64,000 bases of DNA from Elephas maximus indicus (GCF_024166365.1 NC_064820.1:147828001-147892000), one strand, 5' to 3'. Positions 1-11,677 are shown, counted from the first letter of the stretch. Translations and numbers: made by a program. Notes: a model not told the origin generated them from the letters alone.

Positions 1-599
1 TCAACCCATCATGTTAAGGGCTTTCTTCTTTTTTACTGACCCTCTACTTTACCAAGCATGATGTCCTTCTCCAGGGACTGGTCCCTCCTGATCACAGGTC
101 CAAAGTAACTGAGACAAAGTCTCGCCATCCTCACTTCTAAGGAACATTCTGGTTATACGTCTTCCAAGACAGATTTGCTTGTTCGTTTGGCAGTCCATGA
201 TATATATTCGATATTCTTCACCAACACCATAATTCAAAGGCATCAATTCTTCTTCAGTCTCATTCATTGTCCTGCTTTCACATGCATATGAGGTGATTGA
301 AAATTCCATGGCTTGGATCAGGCCCACTCTAATCCTCAAAGTGACATCCTTGCTTTTAAACACTTTAAAAAGGTCTTTTGCAGCAGATTTGCCCAATGCA
401 ATATGTCATTTTACTTCTAGACTGCTGCTTCCATAAACATTGATTGCAGATCCAAGTAAAATGAAATCCTTGACAACTTCAATATTTTTTGTTTATCATG
501 ATGTTGCTTATTGATCCACTTGTAAGGATTTTTGTTTTATGTTGAGGTATAATCCATACTGAAGGCTGTGGTCTTTGATCTTCACCAGCAAGTGCTTTA

Positions 600-1060
600 A
601 GTCCTCTTCATTTTTGGCAAGCAAAGTTGTGTCATCTGCATATCGCAGATTGTTAATGAGTCTTCTTTCACTCCTGATGCCACATTCTTCTTCACATAGT
701 CTAGCTTCTAGGATTATTTGCTCAGTATACGGGTTGAATAAATATGTTGAAAGGATATAACCCTGATGAACACCTTTCCTGATTTTAAATCACGTAGTGT
801 CCCTTGTTCTGTATGAAAGACTGTGTCTTGGTCTATGCCATGAGCACAAATAAGTGTTCTGGAATTCCCATTGTTTGCAATGTTATCCATAATGTGTTGT
901 GATCCACACAGCTAAATGCCTTTGCATAGTCAATAAAACACAGGTAAACATCTTTCTGGTATTCTCTGCTTTCAGCTAAGATCCATCTGACATGAGCAAT
1001 GATATCCCCCATTTCATGTCCTCTTCTGAATCTGGCTTGAATTTCTGGTAGTTCCCTGTC
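600..1060 (-). pseudogene. RTE reverse transcriptase fragment with intact YADD
   Basis: This is part of the minus-strand RTE. Read on that strand it encodes the palm of the reverse transcriptase: an IDYAKAF-like motif A near 905-930 and the catalytic LRYADDTTLLA motif at about 617-648. In the plus-strand RTE copy at 4660-5721 the second catalytic aspartate is replaced (YAYD). The flanking frame has stops, so no functional protein is expected; the fragment mainly fixes family and strand. Confidence 0.75.
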
Positions 1061-1183
1061 ACTGCTACGATCGTTTTTTAATTATCTTCAGCAAAATTTT
1101 ACCTGCATGTGATATTAATGATATTGTTGGATAATTTCCACATTCTGTTGGATCACATTTTTTGGAATGGGCATGTATATGGA

Positions 1184-2174
1184 TGCAGTGAGATAGATCG
1201 ATTTTGTTGGACTTTCTGTCCATGGCCTTGTAACTCCCACCCAAGTGATTGGGTGGGACTATACAAATAGGGTAGTTATGTCCCACCAAGGGGACTGGTC
1301 AGTTTTTCCCATCCTGCTGGTCTTGAAGTGAGCCATGCCAGAGGCGGGAAGAAGAGGATCCTACCGCCACCAAGGAAGAACAGGCAGGAGCAAAGAGAAT
1401 GTTCTTTGGACCCAGGATCCCTGCATTGAAAAGCTCATGGAACCTGGAGACTTGAGAGAGAGAGTGAGCTGTAACCCTGAAGATGGCGAGAAATGGTGAC
1501 AGGAGGCTTCCTGGCCCACGAAGGATAGAAAGATGAGTACCTGGGGTGTCTCTGAGGACTTACTAACCCAAACCAAACCAAAGCCAGTGCCGTCGAGTTG
1601 ATTCAGACTCATAGCGACCCTATAGTACAGAGTAGAACTGCCCCATAGAGTTTCCAAGGAGCGCCTGGCGGATTTGAACTGCCGACCCTTTGGTTAGCAG
1701 CCGTAGCGCTTAACCACTATGCCACCAGCGTTTCTGAGGACTTACTAAAAAAAAAAAACTTTTTTTTTAGCAGGGGCTAAAAGAGCTTTGTAACACTTGC
1801 CTGAGCAGGGCAGAGGCAGAGGGCCAGAGAGGTGTGCCTCTGAGCACAGCTGGGAAGAGGGTGTCCTGATGGAAGATTTGTGTCCTGAGTGTTCCTGAAC
1901 CTGAATTGTAACCTGTTACTTCCCTAATAAACCCCATAATTATGAATATTGTCTGTGAGCTATGTGTGGCCATTGCAATGAATTATTGTACCCAGCAGAG
2001 AAGTAGAGAATGTCATGGGAGGGATGGTTGGTGTCAGAATTGGTAAAAATGGCAGAGAGAGAAGGCATGTCAGAACTCTGTGTCATAGGAATCAGCCTTG
2101 AGCTGTTGATCTTGATTCTCCTTCCCCTTGTGAAATTAGAGCGGGTCAGACACCACCCCCACGCTGTTTTTACA
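1184..2174 (+). mobile_element. Solo-LTR-like ERV element inserted in the RTE
   Basis: The element starts TGCAGTG and ends TTTTTACA, so it has the TG...CA ends of an LTR. It is flanked by the 5-bp duplication ATGGA (1179-1183 and 2175-2179). RTE sequence resumes directly after the right copy. An AATAAA signal lies near 1927. Excluding the AfroSINE at 1567-1732 and one copy of its duplication, the element is about 810 bp. A segment near 2029 (TGGTGTCAGAATTGG) resembles a tRNA-Leu primer-binding site. This could mean that the interval is an LTR plus a little internal sequence rather than a pure solo LTR. The family was not identified. Confidence 0.6.
1567..1732 (-). mobile_element. AfroSINE (tRNA-derived SINE) inside the LTR
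   Basis: This minus-strand SINE reads CCACCAG.GTTTC-like at its right (5') end and ends at the left in the CCAAACCAAACC tail typical of the family. It is bounded by a perfect 16-bp target-site duplication, TCTGAGGACTTACTAA, at 1551-1566 and 1733-1748. It therefore inserted after the LTR, which had itself inserted into the RTE. Confidence 0.9.
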
Positions 2175-4035
2175 ATGGATCTCTTCCAGGTCAGGTAGCT
2201 GTCTTCCAAATTTCTTGGCATAGACAAGTATGCGCTTCGAGCGTTGTATCCGCTTGTTGAAACATCTCAATTGGTATCCTGGCAACTCCTGGAGCCTTGT
2301 TTATCACAAATGCCTTTGGTGAAGTTTGGACTTTTTCCTTCTGTACTGTTGGTTCTTGATCATATGCTATCTCCTGAAATGGTTAAGTGTCAAACAGTTC
2401 TTTTTTGTAGATAGCTCTGTGTATTCTTTCCATCTTCTTTTGATGCTTCCGGCATCATTCAAGTTTTTGCCTGTAGGATCCTTCAGTGTTGCAACTTGGG
2501 GCTTGAATTTTTTCTTCGGTTCTTTCAGCTTGAGAAATGGTAAGCGTGTTCTCCCCTTTTGGTTTTCTAACTCTGGGCCTTTGCACATTTCATTTTAATA
2601 CTTTGTCATCTTGAACCACCCTTTGAAATCTTCTGTTCAGTTTTTACTTCATCATTTCTTCCCCTCACTTTAGCTACTCTACATTCAAGAGCAAGTTTCA
2701 GTCTCCTCTGACATTCACTTTGTCTTTTCTTTCTTTCCTGTCTTTTTAATTACCTCTTGCTTTCTTTATGTATGATGTCCTTGATGTCATTCCACAACTT
2801 GTCTGATCTTTGGTCATTTATGTTCAGTGCATTGAATCTATTCTTGTGATGGTCTCTAAATTCAGGTGGGATATACTCAAGATCACACTTTGGCTCTCAT
2901 GGACTTGTTTTAATTTTCTTCAGCTTCAACTTGAACTTGCATATGAGCAATTGATGGTTTGTTCCGTAGTCGGCCCCTGACCTTGTCCTGACTGATGATA
3001 TTGAACATCTCCATTGACTCTTTCCACAAATGTAGTCAATTTAATTCATGTGTATTCCATCTGGCAAGGTCCACATGTATTGTCATTTACGTTGTTGAAA
3101 AACGGTATTTCCAATGAGTAAGTCATTGGTCTTGTAAAATTCTGTCATGCAATCTCCATTGTCATTTCTGTCACTAAGGCCATATTTCCCAACTACTGAT
3201 CCTTCACTTTGTTTCCAACTTTCTCGTTCCAATCACCAGTGATTATCAATGCATCTTGACTGCATGTTTGATCTATTTCAGACTGCAGTAGTTGGTAAAA
3301 TTCTTTAATTTATTCATCTTTTCCCTTAGTGGCTAGTGTGTAACTTTTAATAATAGTTGTATTTACTATTATTATATAAGATATGCAGGAAGCATATGGA
3401 TATTATCCTATTACTGACAGTGTTGTACTTCAGGATAGATCTTGAAATGTTCTTTTTGATAGTGAATGTGATGCCATTCCTCTTTAATTTTTCATTCCCA
3501 GCATAGACAATTCAAAGTGGCCAATACCAGTCCATTTCAGTTCACTAATGCCTGGGGTATCGATCATTATGAGTTCCATTTCATTTTTGACAACTTCCAA
3601 TTTTCCTTGATTCATACTTTGTACATTCTGTGTTTCAGTTACTAATGGACATTTGCAACTGTTTCTTCCCATTTTAAATCATGCAAATCAGTAAATGAAG
3701 GTCCTAATACTTTACTCCATCAACCTTATTAAGGTTGACTTTACTTTGAGGTGGTAGCTCTTCTCCAGGTACATTTTGAGTGCCTTCCAACCTGAGAGGC
3801 TCATCTTCTAACACTATTGATATAGTTCTGCTGCTATCACTAAGGTTTTCACTGGCCAATCTTTTTCAGAAGTAGACTGCCAGGTTCTTCTACCTATTCC
3901 GTCTTATTCTGAAACCTCAACTGAAACCTGTCCACCAGGGTGACCCTGCTGGTATTTGAAATATTGGTGGCATAGCTTCGAGCATCACAGCAACATGCAA
4001 ACCACCACACTACAACAAACTGACAGACAAGTGGT

Positions 4036-4385
4036 GGAACTACTGATATGCGGTACAAATGAATGAACCTCAAAAACTTTATGTTAAGTGAAAGAAGCCA
4101 GATGCAAAAGATGTATGAGTCCACTTACATGGAATTTTCAGAAGAGGCAAATATATAGAAAAAGAAAGAAAATCAGTGGTTGCCTGGAGGTGGAGAGTGG
4201 GGATTGACTGCAAATGGTCACTGGAGAGTTTTCTGGAATGATGTAAGTATTTTAAAACCAAATTGTGGTGATAGTAACACAACTCCATAAATATATTTAA
4301 AAATATATTGCATTGTGTACTTAAAGTGGTTAATTTTATGGTAGTAAAACTATACTTAACTAAAACTGTCTTTTAAAAAAAAGTG
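4036..4385 (+). mobile_element. L1M-type LINE 3' fragment
   Basis: The sequence has the ancient mammalian L1 3'-end wording: AACCTCAAAAAC, GAAAGAAGCCAGA, TCAGTGGTTGCC and a late AATTTTATGG block. It is a diverged plus-strand remnant. The RTE ends exactly where this begins, so the RTE probably inserted into this older L1. Confidence 0.65.
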
Positions 4386-4651
4386 TTTATGCAGGTGCAA
4401 ATAGGGGAAGTTGTCTGGCAGGGGTAGAAGGCCATGTGAGGAAGGTGGCTGAGTGGGGTGGCAGCACAGTGGGTTTAAGACTTTGGTTTCATACAGGGGG
4501 ATTGAGTAGATAAGTAAATACATTGAGGATAGTGGGGGCTAGTTTTCTCATTGTTGAAGACAGGTATAGATATGGAAAGGGAAAAAGCTAGGATGAACCC
4601 AATATTGTTGAATTGGAATTGGAGGTGTGTGAATTTGTGGTTTTCAATATA
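4386..4651. other. Unassigned noncoding spacer
   Basis: This is a G-rich, repeat-poor stretch between the L1M fragment and the truncated RTE. I see no open frame or recognised repeat here. Confidence 0.4.
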
Positions 4652-4659
4652 GGTTGATA

Positions 4660-5721
4660 TTGACTATGCAAAGACATTTGACTTTGTGGATCATAACAAG
4701 TTATGGGTAACATTGCAAAGAATGGGAATTCTGAAACACTTAATTATGCTCATGAGGAAGACCAAGAAGCAGTTGTCTGAACAGAACAAGGGGATACTGC
4801 ATAGTTTAAAATCAGGAAAGGTATGCATCAGGGTTGTATCCTTTCACCATACTTATTATATCTGTGTGCTGAGCAAATAATCCAAGAAGCTAGACTATAT
4901 GAAGAAGAATGTGGTATCAGGATCTAAGGAAAACTCACTAACAACCTGCGATATGCATATGATACAACCTTGCTTGCTGAAAGTGAAGAGGGCTTGAAGC
5001 ACTTACTGATGAAGGTCAAAGACTTTAGTATGGATTGCACCTCAACATAAAGAAAAAAAAAACCCCTCACAGCTGGACCAATAAGCAACATCATGATAAA
5101 TGGTGAAAATATTGAAATCATCAAGATTTCATTTTATGTGGATCTACAATCAACCCCCATGAAAGCAGTGGTCAAGAAATTGAATGATGTATTGCACTGG
5201 GAAAATCTGCTGCAAAAGGCTTCATTAAAGTATTAACAAGCAAAGATGTCACTTTGAGGACTAAGGTGCACCATGGTATTTTAAATTGCCTCAGATGCAT
5301 GCAAAAGCTGGACAATGAATAAGGAAGACTGAAGAAGAACTGATGCCTTTGAATTGTCGTGTTGGCAAAGAATATTGAATATACCACAGACTGCCAGAAG
5401 AATGAATGAATCTGTCTTGAGAGAAGTATAGCCAGAATGTGCCTTAGAAGCAAGGATGATGCTACTTTATCTCACATACTTTGGACATGTTATCAGGAGG
5501 GACCAGTCTCTGGAGAAGGACATCATACTTGGTAAAGTAGAGGGTCAGCAAAAAAGAGGAAGACTCTCAACAAGATGGACTGACAGGGCAGCTGCAACAA
5601 TGGAGTTAAGCATAACAATTGTGAGGATGGTGCAGGACCAGGCAGTATTTGGTCTGTTTTACATAGGGTCGCTATGAGTCAGAACCAACTCAACAGCACC
5701 TAAAAACAAAATAACAACATG
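4660..5721 (+). mobile_element. 5'-truncated RTE copy
   Basis: This is a plus-strand RTE copy truncated within the reverse transcriptase and running to the 3' end (GGGTCGCTATGAGTC followed by an ACC-TAA-rich tail near 5690-5715). An 8-bp duplication, GGTTGATA, flanks it (4652-4659 and 5722-5729). The YADD motif is mutated to YAYD near 4950-4965. The 3' tail shares GGTCGCTATGAGTC with the AfroSINEs in this window, which supports RTE as the partner that moves the SINE. Confidence 0.8.
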
Positions 5722-5794
5722 GGTTGATAAATATAGACATAAATATGTTACATATATGGTAAGTGGTATGTATGTGTATATATATATACATATG

Positions 5795-5956
5795 AAACCA
5801 AACCCATTGCCATAGAGGCGATTCCAACTCATAGTGACCCTGTAGGGCAGAGTAGAACTGCCCCCCATAGGGTTTTCAAAGGAGTGGTTGGTAGATTTGA
5901 ACTGATGACCTTTTGGTTAGCAGCTGAGCTCTTAACCACCGTGCCACCAGGGCTCC
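5795..5956 (-). mobile_element. AfroSINE in a TA/TG-rich tract
   Basis: This is a minus-strand AfroSINE from the CCAAACCCATTGCC tail at the left to CCACCAGGGCTCC at the right. Microsatellite sequence on both sides hides any target-site duplication. Confidence 0.9.
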
Positions 5957-6070
5957 ATATATATATGTGTGCGTGTGTGTGTGTGTATATATATATATGT
6001 ATGTATGTATAATCACATTTACGTATATTTTATGCACACACACACGTCTTTGTGTAGACACACACATTCA
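5957..6070. repeat. (TA)n/(TG)n/(CA)n microsatellite cluster
   Basis: Alternating AT, GTGTGT, GTATGTAT and CACACA runs adjoin the AfroSINE. The cluster is low-complexity DNA and has no coding value. Confidence 0.85.
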
Positions 6071-6086
6071 TTGATCTTAGGTATTG

Positions 6087-6220
6087 TGGTAGGCAGAATA
6101 ATGGCCACCAAAGATGTCCATGTCCTAATGCCCAGAACCTGTGAACATGTTATATCACCATATGCTTTAACCTCGAAGGAGAATTAACATTGCTGATGGG
6201 ATTAAGGTTGCACATATACA
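6087..6220 (+). mobile_element. MaLR-like LTR fragment
   Basis: The segment starts TGGTAGGCAGAATAATGG and contains ATGTCCATGTCCTAAT, wording shared with the longer LTR at 37418-37907. Only the first 130 bp or so is recognisable. Confidence 0.55.
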
Positions 6221-7620
6221 TATATACATCTATTTCTGAGCTCTTTCTCTGGGAGAGCCTAGAAACAATGGTACCTAAGTAGCAAATAGCACACCTAGTT
6301 GCTCAGTTAATGATTTCTAATACAATTTTCTCCAAAAAGGGACCAGAGTCCTTGGAGAAATGGTTGATTCTAGGACTAGAGTAGGAAAATTACAAGATGA
6401 GCCAGAAACATCTGCCAGAAAGTAAGGGAGTGATCAAAAAATGGTTGGGACATGTTAAAATGGCATGGAAGTCAATTTGAAGGGGTTCTCACTGGCCCAG
6501 TCTGGGATATTTGAGTATAAAAATATATAGTGATAATAATAGATTCACCAAAACCAAACCCACTACTATTGAGTCAATTCTAACTCATAATGATCCTATA
6601 GAGTAGAACTGCTCCATAGGGTTTCCAAGGCTATAAATCTTTATGGAAGCAGGCTACCACATCTTTCTCTCACAGAGCAGCTGGTAGGTTTAGACTGCCG
6701 ACGTTTCTGTTATCAGCCAAGCTCTTTAACCACTGCACCACCAGGGCTCCACGGTAGTAGATTAAAACCCATTAAATAAAATAAGAATCCGTGAGCCCAC
6801 AATAGTATTAATAAGTAAATGGGAGTGAAGAAAAATCACCTCATTACAGTAGAAAACCAACTAATAAATGTAGAATGAATAATGAGGTTAGAAGATCTCT
6901 ATTTGGTGATAATCATAATGATAATTCAGGCAAAAAAAATCAGTGGATACTAAAACTCGCAGACAAAATTTAATGAGAAAGAAGACATTTACATAGTAGG
7001 TAAACTACACTTGACTAAAATTTTCTTTAAAAAGAAAAAAAAAGAAGAAGCATTTAGGCAGGTCCAAACAGGAAAGTGGCCTACAAAACATTTCCCCACA
7101 ATATTTCCTCACAAATTTTTCAACTATTTCCCACAAAACATCTATCAATTTCAAAGAGAAAAAGAGTGACTTCATAGTGAAGAAGCTTGGAAGACACCAC
7201 CATAACCAAGTGATGAAGGTATAGATCACCAGTAATAGGACAAATGGAAATGATTTAACACCTGATAGGATGCAATGAGAACATGATATCACTTCCGTGA
7301 TATTTCTGCCGAAGTTACACGGCCTGAACCTAATCACGAAGAAACATCCAGCAAAGCCAAATTTAAGGCCTGATCCACTTATAAAATGTCAAGATCATGA
7401 AGGCCAAGATAAGATTGAGGAAGTCTTCCAAGCTGAAGAAACATGACAGCTAAATGCAATGTATGATCCTGGATTGGATCCTTTTACTATAAAGGACATT
7501 ATTAGGATGCTTGGCAAAACTTGAATAGGGTTGCTGGGTGAAGAGTATATGGGATTTATTTGTATAGTTCTCACAACTTTTCTGTAGGTTTAAGATTGTT
7601 TTGAAATTTAAAAAGGTAAA
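6221..7620 (+). mobile_element. Old L1M/HAL1-like 3' region, heavily diverged
   Basis: The interval reads like an ancient LINE 3' region. Around 6470-6540 it has a TTCTCACTGGCC / GAGTATAAAA block, and near 7540-7615 it has a terminal ATGGGATTTATTTGTA...GAAATTTAAAAAGGT block. It is interrupted by the AfroSINE at 6549-6750. The assignment is by remembered family wording only, so the subfamily is uncertain. Confidence 0.4.
6549..6750 (-). mobile_element. Long-form AfroSINE
   Basis: This minus-strand SINE contains the extra central block (ATAAATCTTTATGGAAGCAG) that the short copies lack, so it belongs to a longer subfamily. A likely duplication is TAATAGATT (6537-6545) versus TAGTAGATT (6755-6763), with one mismatch. 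Confidence 0.85.
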
Positions 7621-7799
7621 TATATTTTAGTGCTCTGATGTGCCAGGCCTTGTTCTGTAAAGTAATTCAGAGCCTAATCAGATATATACCACTGTTTGTC
7701 CTGCAGCGAATGATCTAGGCTACATCAAGTTCTTTAGTTTTGTTTCATGTGTTTTTATGGTTCTGTGTTCTGTTTCTCTATTTTTGCTCTCACATTAGT
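7621..7799. other. Unassigned noncoding DNA
   Basis: No repeat family or open frame can be supported here. Confidence 0.3.
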
Positions 7800-9000
7800 A
7801 GCTACCATTGTTTGCTGTCGTCAGTATTCCCTCCTGTAGGAGGTCCTGCATCTTCTTCTAAATAGCTGCTCCTGCCTGTAACTTCTGGTCTGTCATGGGC
7901 TGGGATCCGATATGAACAAGCTCGTGAGGGTCAGTGCCACTGGCTTTGACAGTGTTGTTCTGTGAGGAAAAGGGCATGGGTTTTAGTGCATAGAAGGGGT
8001 GACATCTCTCGTGGCTGCTCACAGACCTTGTGGTCTATCTCTTGGCTCCTGACAGCATTCTGAAGATGTAAGATTGCTTTAGAGTTGGATTCTGTGTTAT
8101 AAGTTGTGACTGCATTTGGCTTGGAGGGGACATCCAGTTTCTCTTCGTAAAGCAGCGTTTCTTCTGTGTCATACTTGACAGGTTAATGTGAGAATGAGCA
8201 TCCTCTGGTCACCATTGGAGCCCAGAGGTTTTCAAGTGTTAACAGATTAGCCAAGGTTGTCCACAGAGTGAACTTTCCACAGTCAGCAATTTGTGAGGCA
8301 ACTCCAGAGCTACCATCGAAGGAAACACCAGCCAGATGATTCTTTTAATGAAACTAAGCAAACACTTGCGCGTTAACAAGCACAATAATTGCCTCAGTCA
8401 CACCTCCAGGCATAGATGCTGTTGCTCGGAGACAAACACTGTCTTTTCATTGCCAGTCTGCACATTCCACAAAGCCTCTTCATTTGCATGTTGGCCAGGC
8501 CATTGTAAAACCTTCTGTCTCAGGACTGGGGAAAAAGGTATTTGTGGGGGCACAACCCGAAGACAGTTATTGTCTGTGGCAACCACATTGCCAGTGACAC
8601 CTCTGGGCTTGGGGGCATGGGACAGCATAGATGGTCTTGACCTCTGGGAAGCTGTCCCAGGAAGCTTGTCCTGCCACCCACAAATAGACATTCATCATCT
8701 TGGAACTGGAAATTTGGTTTCTGGATGCATTTTTATATGCTGTTTATGTTGGCCACTTTCCTCAGAACAAACTTGGCCAGCTGGGGACCAAGAAGGAGAT
8801 TATTCTGTGTCCACTTTGAGAGGGTCATTTCAAGAGGAGTTAGCTGACCAGGGACTTTTCTGATAGGGTTGGGGATGTGCCTTCTTGGCAGGGTTTGGTT
8901 TTGATTCGGGCTGAGTGTTCTCTTTGGAGTGGTAGTTGGGTATATGCAGTGCCAGGAGAGGCTCCAGAAGCCAGAAGGCATCATGTGGAAGGCAGTTTCT
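7800..9000 (-). pseudogene. Unidentified coding-like tract, possible processed pseudogene
   Basis: Read on the minus strand, several adjacent frames join into a protein-like, low-repeat sequence with no introns visible. One frame is open from 8691 down to 8398. Further protein-like stretches lie in other frames toward 8180-7950 and 8970-8735, separated by stops and shifts. The composition (mixed hydrophobic and charged residues, ordinary codon use) is unlike the A-rich LINE frames nearby. I do not recognise the protein. It could be a decayed retrocopy of a host mRNA or chance; the plus strand also has a 175-codon frame at 8336-8863, which weakens the case. Confidence 0.3.
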
Positions 9001-9479
9001 TGCAAGGCACAGCCATCATGAGCCAGGGGAATCTGTTTATGTGGCCATGCCTCCTGGCCCTCAGGATTGCTCCTTGCTGCCTTCTTAGGCCCTGTCACAT
9101 GGGTTTGAGGAGCACCTGCTCTCAGTGTGCCTACCTGTCCCAGGCCCAGGAATGTTCACCTCAGCCCTCTGCGATACGAAGCACAGGCTGGGAGGTGGGA
9201 TCTCTGGCCTCAAGTCTTAGGTCTGTCAAGAGAAAGAAGCAACACCCCCACCGCCCCGCCCCTTTGGAGCCCAGTGTCCTAACTGGTCATTGGGCCAGAT
9301 TAAGTTCCTTCCGAATAGTATAATACCCACAAAACCATTTGCCTGGCAACTCCTCTAAATAAAGGATGTAAGTATCTATCCCGATATGTAGCCTCCAAGG
9401 CAGGAGCTTCTGAGGGCAGGGGATAGGTTGCATCTTCCCAGGCAACTTTTAAGATATTCTGTTTGTCTTTGGAGTTGTA

Positions 9480-9645
9480 CAGTTTCACTGCAGTGTGTCT
9501 ATTTCTTTTTATTTATCCTACTGGGGATCCACTGGGCTTCCTAAATCTGAGAGTTAACATCTTTTGCCAATTCTGGAAATGTATCTGACATTATCTTTAA
9601 ATATTTTCTCTATCTTCCATTAAATTTTCTTTTTGGAGGGGGGTA
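9480..9645 (-). mobile_element. Old L1 fragment
   Basis: T-rich wording (CACTGGGCTTCCTAAATCTG, TTATCTTTAAATATTTTC) resembles the antisense of an ancient L1. A similar antisense L1 tract appears at 27395-27700, so both may be pieces of one element split by later insertions. The evidence is weak. Confidence 0.35.
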
Positions 9646-9659
9646 CCTACCACATAAAA

Positions 9660-9970
9660 CATTTATTTTTTTACTCATAGATTTACAGGTTGGCTCTGGT
9701 GCTGTGTTCCATGCTAAGGGTCAGGTTCAGGTCTGATCCACAGGGCTCTTATTCCAGGACCCTGGCTGAAGGGGCAATAATTACCTGGGCAAAGTCTTGG
9801 GCATTTGAGAGGTCAAGACAAATCAGAGGCATTTTTAATCTTTGCACATATCATTGCACTTACATTCCATTGGCTAAAGCAGGTCACATGGCTAAACCCA
9901 AAATCAGTAGAGTGGGAAATCTACTTCATCTATGGAGGAGGGTTAAAGGAAGAAAATTATTGCTGAGCAA
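9660..9970. repeat. Ancient dispersed repeat, copy 1
   Basis: The tract includes a GGCTGAAGGGGCA segment and a CATTGGCTAAAGCAGGTCACATGG-like segment, and partly matches 27190-27370 (CTCCGGGCTGAAGGGGCAGTGG). This suggests two copies of one old interspersed repeat that I cannot name. Confidence 0.35.
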
Positions 9971-10054
9971 TAATATAATCGACCACAATCTGTTCTCTTA
10001 ACCACAAATATTTACTTCCTTCATTCAAGAAAAGTGCAATTTACTCCCTCCACA

Positions 10055-10559
10055 TGTGAAAGGGCACCTTAAAACTGAGGTGCCTGGCATGACTAAGTGA
10101 CTGACACAGGTCTGAATAAAACTCTCCTTTTGCCTTAAATCCATGTTTCTGCTTTCAAAATATGTATACCAACCTTGAATGCACAACTATATGGTTATGC
10201 TTATTTATGATTGAAAAAAAGTTCTGTTCTCAAAAACAATGTATGCCAAAGTTATGGTTTATTAAACAAGTGGTAAGAATGTTCTGGAAAGAAAATGACA
10301 AAAATGTCCCCCCAAAATATGTTTATGTAAAATTGTTCTCAGGAAATTGCTTACACAAAGTCTGTGTAACCAATATTGTGAAGGGTTTACTTGTGATTCA
10401 TGTGTGATCCCCAGCCTTCCCTATAAAAACCTCGCTCTCCTTTCAGACTCCACAGCATTTGGAATTTACCAAGTGTTTGCCCAGCTTTGGCTGTAACAAA
10501 TCCAACAGTAAAACTGCCACTTCCCTCCTTACAGAGTTCTTGTTTTTTACACTTTGACA
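10055..10559 (+). repeat. 5' LTR of the ERV
   Basis: This 505-bp LTR begins TGTGAAAGGGCACC and ends CTTTGACA. A CTATAAAA box lies at about 10421-10428. It aligns along its length with the 3' LTR at 24201-25225, with many scattered substitutions that indicate an old insertion. Confidence 0.88.
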
Positions 10560-10563
10560 TATT

Positions 10564-10582
10564 TGGTATCAGAAGTGGGATT
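10564..10582 (+). promoter_or_regulatory. Retroviral primer-binding site, tRNA-Leu-like
   Basis: TGGTATCAGAAGTGGGATT starts four bases after the 5' LTR end. It resembles the complement of a tRNA-Leu 3' end (known PBS form TGGTGTCAGAAGTGGGAT, one difference). The position and sequence together support the provirus call. Confidence 0.7.
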
Positions 10583-11156
10583 TTAAAGGTGCATTATCTT
10601 TCACAATCCTGAGATGTCAAGGACTCAGGCCTTAGTCTCCGCTTCCATGATTTCTCAGATTTGTCCTAAGGTAAATAACCTCTCAACATTCTAGCTCTGC
10701 TTTCTTAAGTCAAAGTTTTTTTAGTTTTGCTATAGAATTTGTTCTTTCTCCTAGAATTTTGTCTTTCTTTCTTGTTGTAATTCTTCCAGGTGATCACTGG
10801 CAAGGTATCTCAGAGTCTCTTGCTAAGCACTTGGTTCTGGGAAACTGCAAGTTTTGTTTCTGTTTCTGTACACACATTAAAGACCCCAAACGTGGTGAAC
10901 TGAGCTCAGTGATCCTCAGGTATCTCAAAGGAGATAATGGGTAACGAATTTTTGTTTTGGTCCATTACCAGGGACAGTTTAGAAATCGGTGGCCACTAGC
11001 ACTATGGCAGATCTTTTAAACTTTTAAGTTAGTCTTTCTCTGAAAATATTATTTCTGAATTTTTTTTTTTCCTAAAGAGCCTACTGAAGATCAACTATCT
11101 AAACCAGTTGGTGTAGATTTTTCTGAAATGCCTAATTTCATTAGTTTGTTTGTGAG

Positions 11157-11677
11157 TGTTATGGACTGAATTGCATCCCCCAAAAATGTGTGTCAACTTG
11201 GCTAGGCCGTGATTTCCAGTATTGTGTGATTGCTCACCATTCTGTCATCTAATATGATTTTCCTATGTGCTGTAAATCCTACCTCTATGATGTTAATGAG
11301 GAAGAATTAGAGGCAGTTATGTCAATGGGGAAGGACTCAATCTACAAGATTAGGTTGTATCTTAAGTCAATCTCTTATGAGATACAAAAGAGAGAAGCAA
11401 GCAGAGAGACGTGGGGACCTCATACCACCAAAAAACAAGAGCCAGGAGAATAGCATGTCCTTTGGACCCGGGGTCCCTGTGCTGAGAAGCTCCTAGACCA
11501 GGGAAGATTGATGACAAGGACTTCCCTCAGAGCTGACAGTGAAAGAAAACCATCCCCTGGAGCTGGCACCCTGAATTCAGACTTCTAGCTTCCTAGACTC
11601 TGAGAGAATAAATTTATCTTTGTTAAAGCCATCCACTTGTGGTATCTCTGTTATAGCAGCACTAGATGACTAAGACA
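11157..11677 (+). mobile_element. Solo LTR (MaLR-like) inserted in the ERV
   Basis: This 521-bp LTR runs TGTTATGGACTG to GACTAAGACA. It has a perfect 5-bp duplication GTGAG (11152-11156 and 11678-11682). AATAAA lies near 11607. The same family occurs inverted at 24645-25163. The intact ends and duplication show that the internal part was lost by LTR-LTR recombination. Confidence 0.85.

Larger units (their letters stand above)
1..4035 (-). mobile_element. RTE (BovB-like) non-LTR retrotransposon, near full length, interrupted
   Basis: This is a LINE of the RTE clade read on the minus strand; its 3' end lies beyond the left edge of the window. The endonuclease region is visible near 3210-3275, where the minus strand encodes a GDWNEKVG-like segment typical of apurinic-type endonucleases. 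The reverse transcriptase follows at lower coordinates, with the catalytic YADD motif at 631-642. The frame is broken by several stops and shifts, so this is a fossil. It is interrupted at 1184-2174 by an LTR element. The right end, about 4035, is where sequence switches to an L1M 3' fragment. The family assignment rests on recognised RTE/BovB wording shared with the other RTE copies in this window (4660-5721, 13232-14917, 57161-57616). Confidence 0.8.

Noticed and set aside
5876-6187. Tyr/Ile/Thr-repeat frames around the microsatellite
   Set aside because: Simple-repeat translation, no coding value.
8336-8863. 175-codon plus-strand open frame as a gene
   Set aside because: No start context, splice signals or known domain. 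The opposite strand reads more like a protein, and neither is strong enough to call a gene.
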